In this document: positions 7,377 to 7,615 of the stretch, one piece after another
Layout: every line of letters begins with the position of its first letter
How positions within the stretch are numbered: position 1 is the first letter of the stretch
Assembly: GCA_903853735.1 (NCBI GenBank)
Contig: CAINUH010000436.1
Location: forward strand, 1 to 7,615
Length of the DNA stretch: 7,615 nt
Direction of reading: 5' to 3'
Source: an uncultured Desulfomonile sp.
GTDB taxonomy: Bacteria > Desulfobacterota > Desulfomonilia > Desulfomonilales > Desulfomonilaceae
Notes under the pieces: model-generated
Database searches by the model: none
What the model saw: the letters and a program-made list of their open reading frames with translations, nothing else
What the model was told of the DNA's origin: nothing
Made by a program: the position numbers and the translations under genes

Positions 7377-7615
7377 ATGCTTAAGGAAAAAAGCCTTCTC
7401 AATAAGGAATTTATTGTTCTCTCCGCTGTGATGTTCCTGACTTACTGTAATATTGCGGCTTTCTTTCAGTTTCACGAGTATCTTTCTACGCTTCCAATAG
7501 CTCCAGAGAGCTTCGGCCTGCTGATCGCTCTCTTCTCCTTGTCGGTCCTGGTTATCCGTCCTGTGATCAGCCTATTTCTGAATCCTTCGGACGCCAAGAG
7601 GTGGATAACCATCAG
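7377..7615 (+). CDS. N-terminal part of a membrane protein, probable MFS transporter (3' end outside window)
   Basis: Seventy-nine residues are visible before the window ends. The short charged N-terminus (MLKEKSLLNKE) is followed by two hydrophobic helices, about 12-32 (FIVLSAVMFLTYCNIAAFF) and 45-68 (SFGLLIALFSLSVLVIRP onward). The second helix runs into Arg-Pro (61-62), which is where major facilitator proteins carry helix 2 and their cytoplasmic motif A. Here motif A is degenerate: LNPSDAKRW replaces the usual Asp-Arg-x-Gly-Arg run. The start ATG follows AGGGG (7364-7368) by eight bases. It lies 54 bases after the FAD subunit with no visible terminator between, so it may belong to the same operon and move the hydroxylase substrate or product. 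Other polytopic membrane families cannot be excluded from so short a piece. Confidence 0.68.
   Translation, partial: MLKEKSLLNKEFIVLSAVMFLTYCNIAAFFQFHEYLSTLPIAPESFGLLIALFSLSVLVIRPVISLFLNPSDAKRWITI

Noticed and set aside
7380..7396. AAGG/CCTT small inverted repeat near the transporter start
   Set aside because: The stem is only four base pairs, lies inside the coding start and has no T-run, so it is not a terminator or operator I can support.
1..7615. CRISPR arrays, tRNA or rRNA genes, insertion sequences, long repeats
   Set aside because: None was seen on reading both strands. Nearly all bases are accounted for by coding genes.

Overview
The window is protein-coding almost end to end, and every supported gene is on the + strand. 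It reads as bacterial chromosomal DNA with near-balanced base composition, tight gene packing and mixed ATG, GTG and TTG starts. A large/2Fe-2S/FAD molybdenum hydroxylase set plus an RsbW-like/GNAT fusion protein would suit an anaerobic or facultative bacterium of the Desulfobacterota (deltaproteobacterial) type. That taxonomic guess is inference from gene content only; no rRNA or other marker is present.

Layout: (1) positions 1-953 hold the 3' end of carB, the carbamoyl-phosphate synthase large subunit, with the end of the second ATP-grasp half and the UMP-binding MGS domain. (2) Positions 954-1148 carry no convincing promoter or terminator, but contain a possible 61-residue ORF (967-1152). 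(3) Positions 1149-2468 encode a 439-residue protein with an N-terminal RsbW-like ATPase fold that has lost its key ATP-site residues, followed by GNAT-like acetyltransferase modules. (4) Positions 2468-3574 encode a complete HisC-like PLP aminotransferase whose start overlaps the previous stop by one base. (5) Positions 3620-7322 encode a complete three-subunit xanthine dehydrogenase-family molybdenum hydroxylase in the order large (Mo), small (2Fe-2S), medium (FAD), with near-overlapping junctions. (6) From 7377 to the window end is the start of a membrane protein, probably an MFS transporter.

How they may work together: the three hydroxylase subunits should form one enzyme. Electrons would pass from the Mo-pterin site through two 2Fe-2S clusters to FAD and then to an acceptor. 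The aminotransferase upstream and the probable permease downstream suggest a transport/transamination/hydroxylation cluster for an unidentified, possibly nitrogen-containing or aromatic, substrate. Residues at two positions that bind substrate in bovine xanthine dehydrogenase appear to differ, so xanthine should not be assumed. carB is probably an unrelated housekeeping neighbour. No RNA gene, mobile element, CRISPR array or clear repeat was seen.
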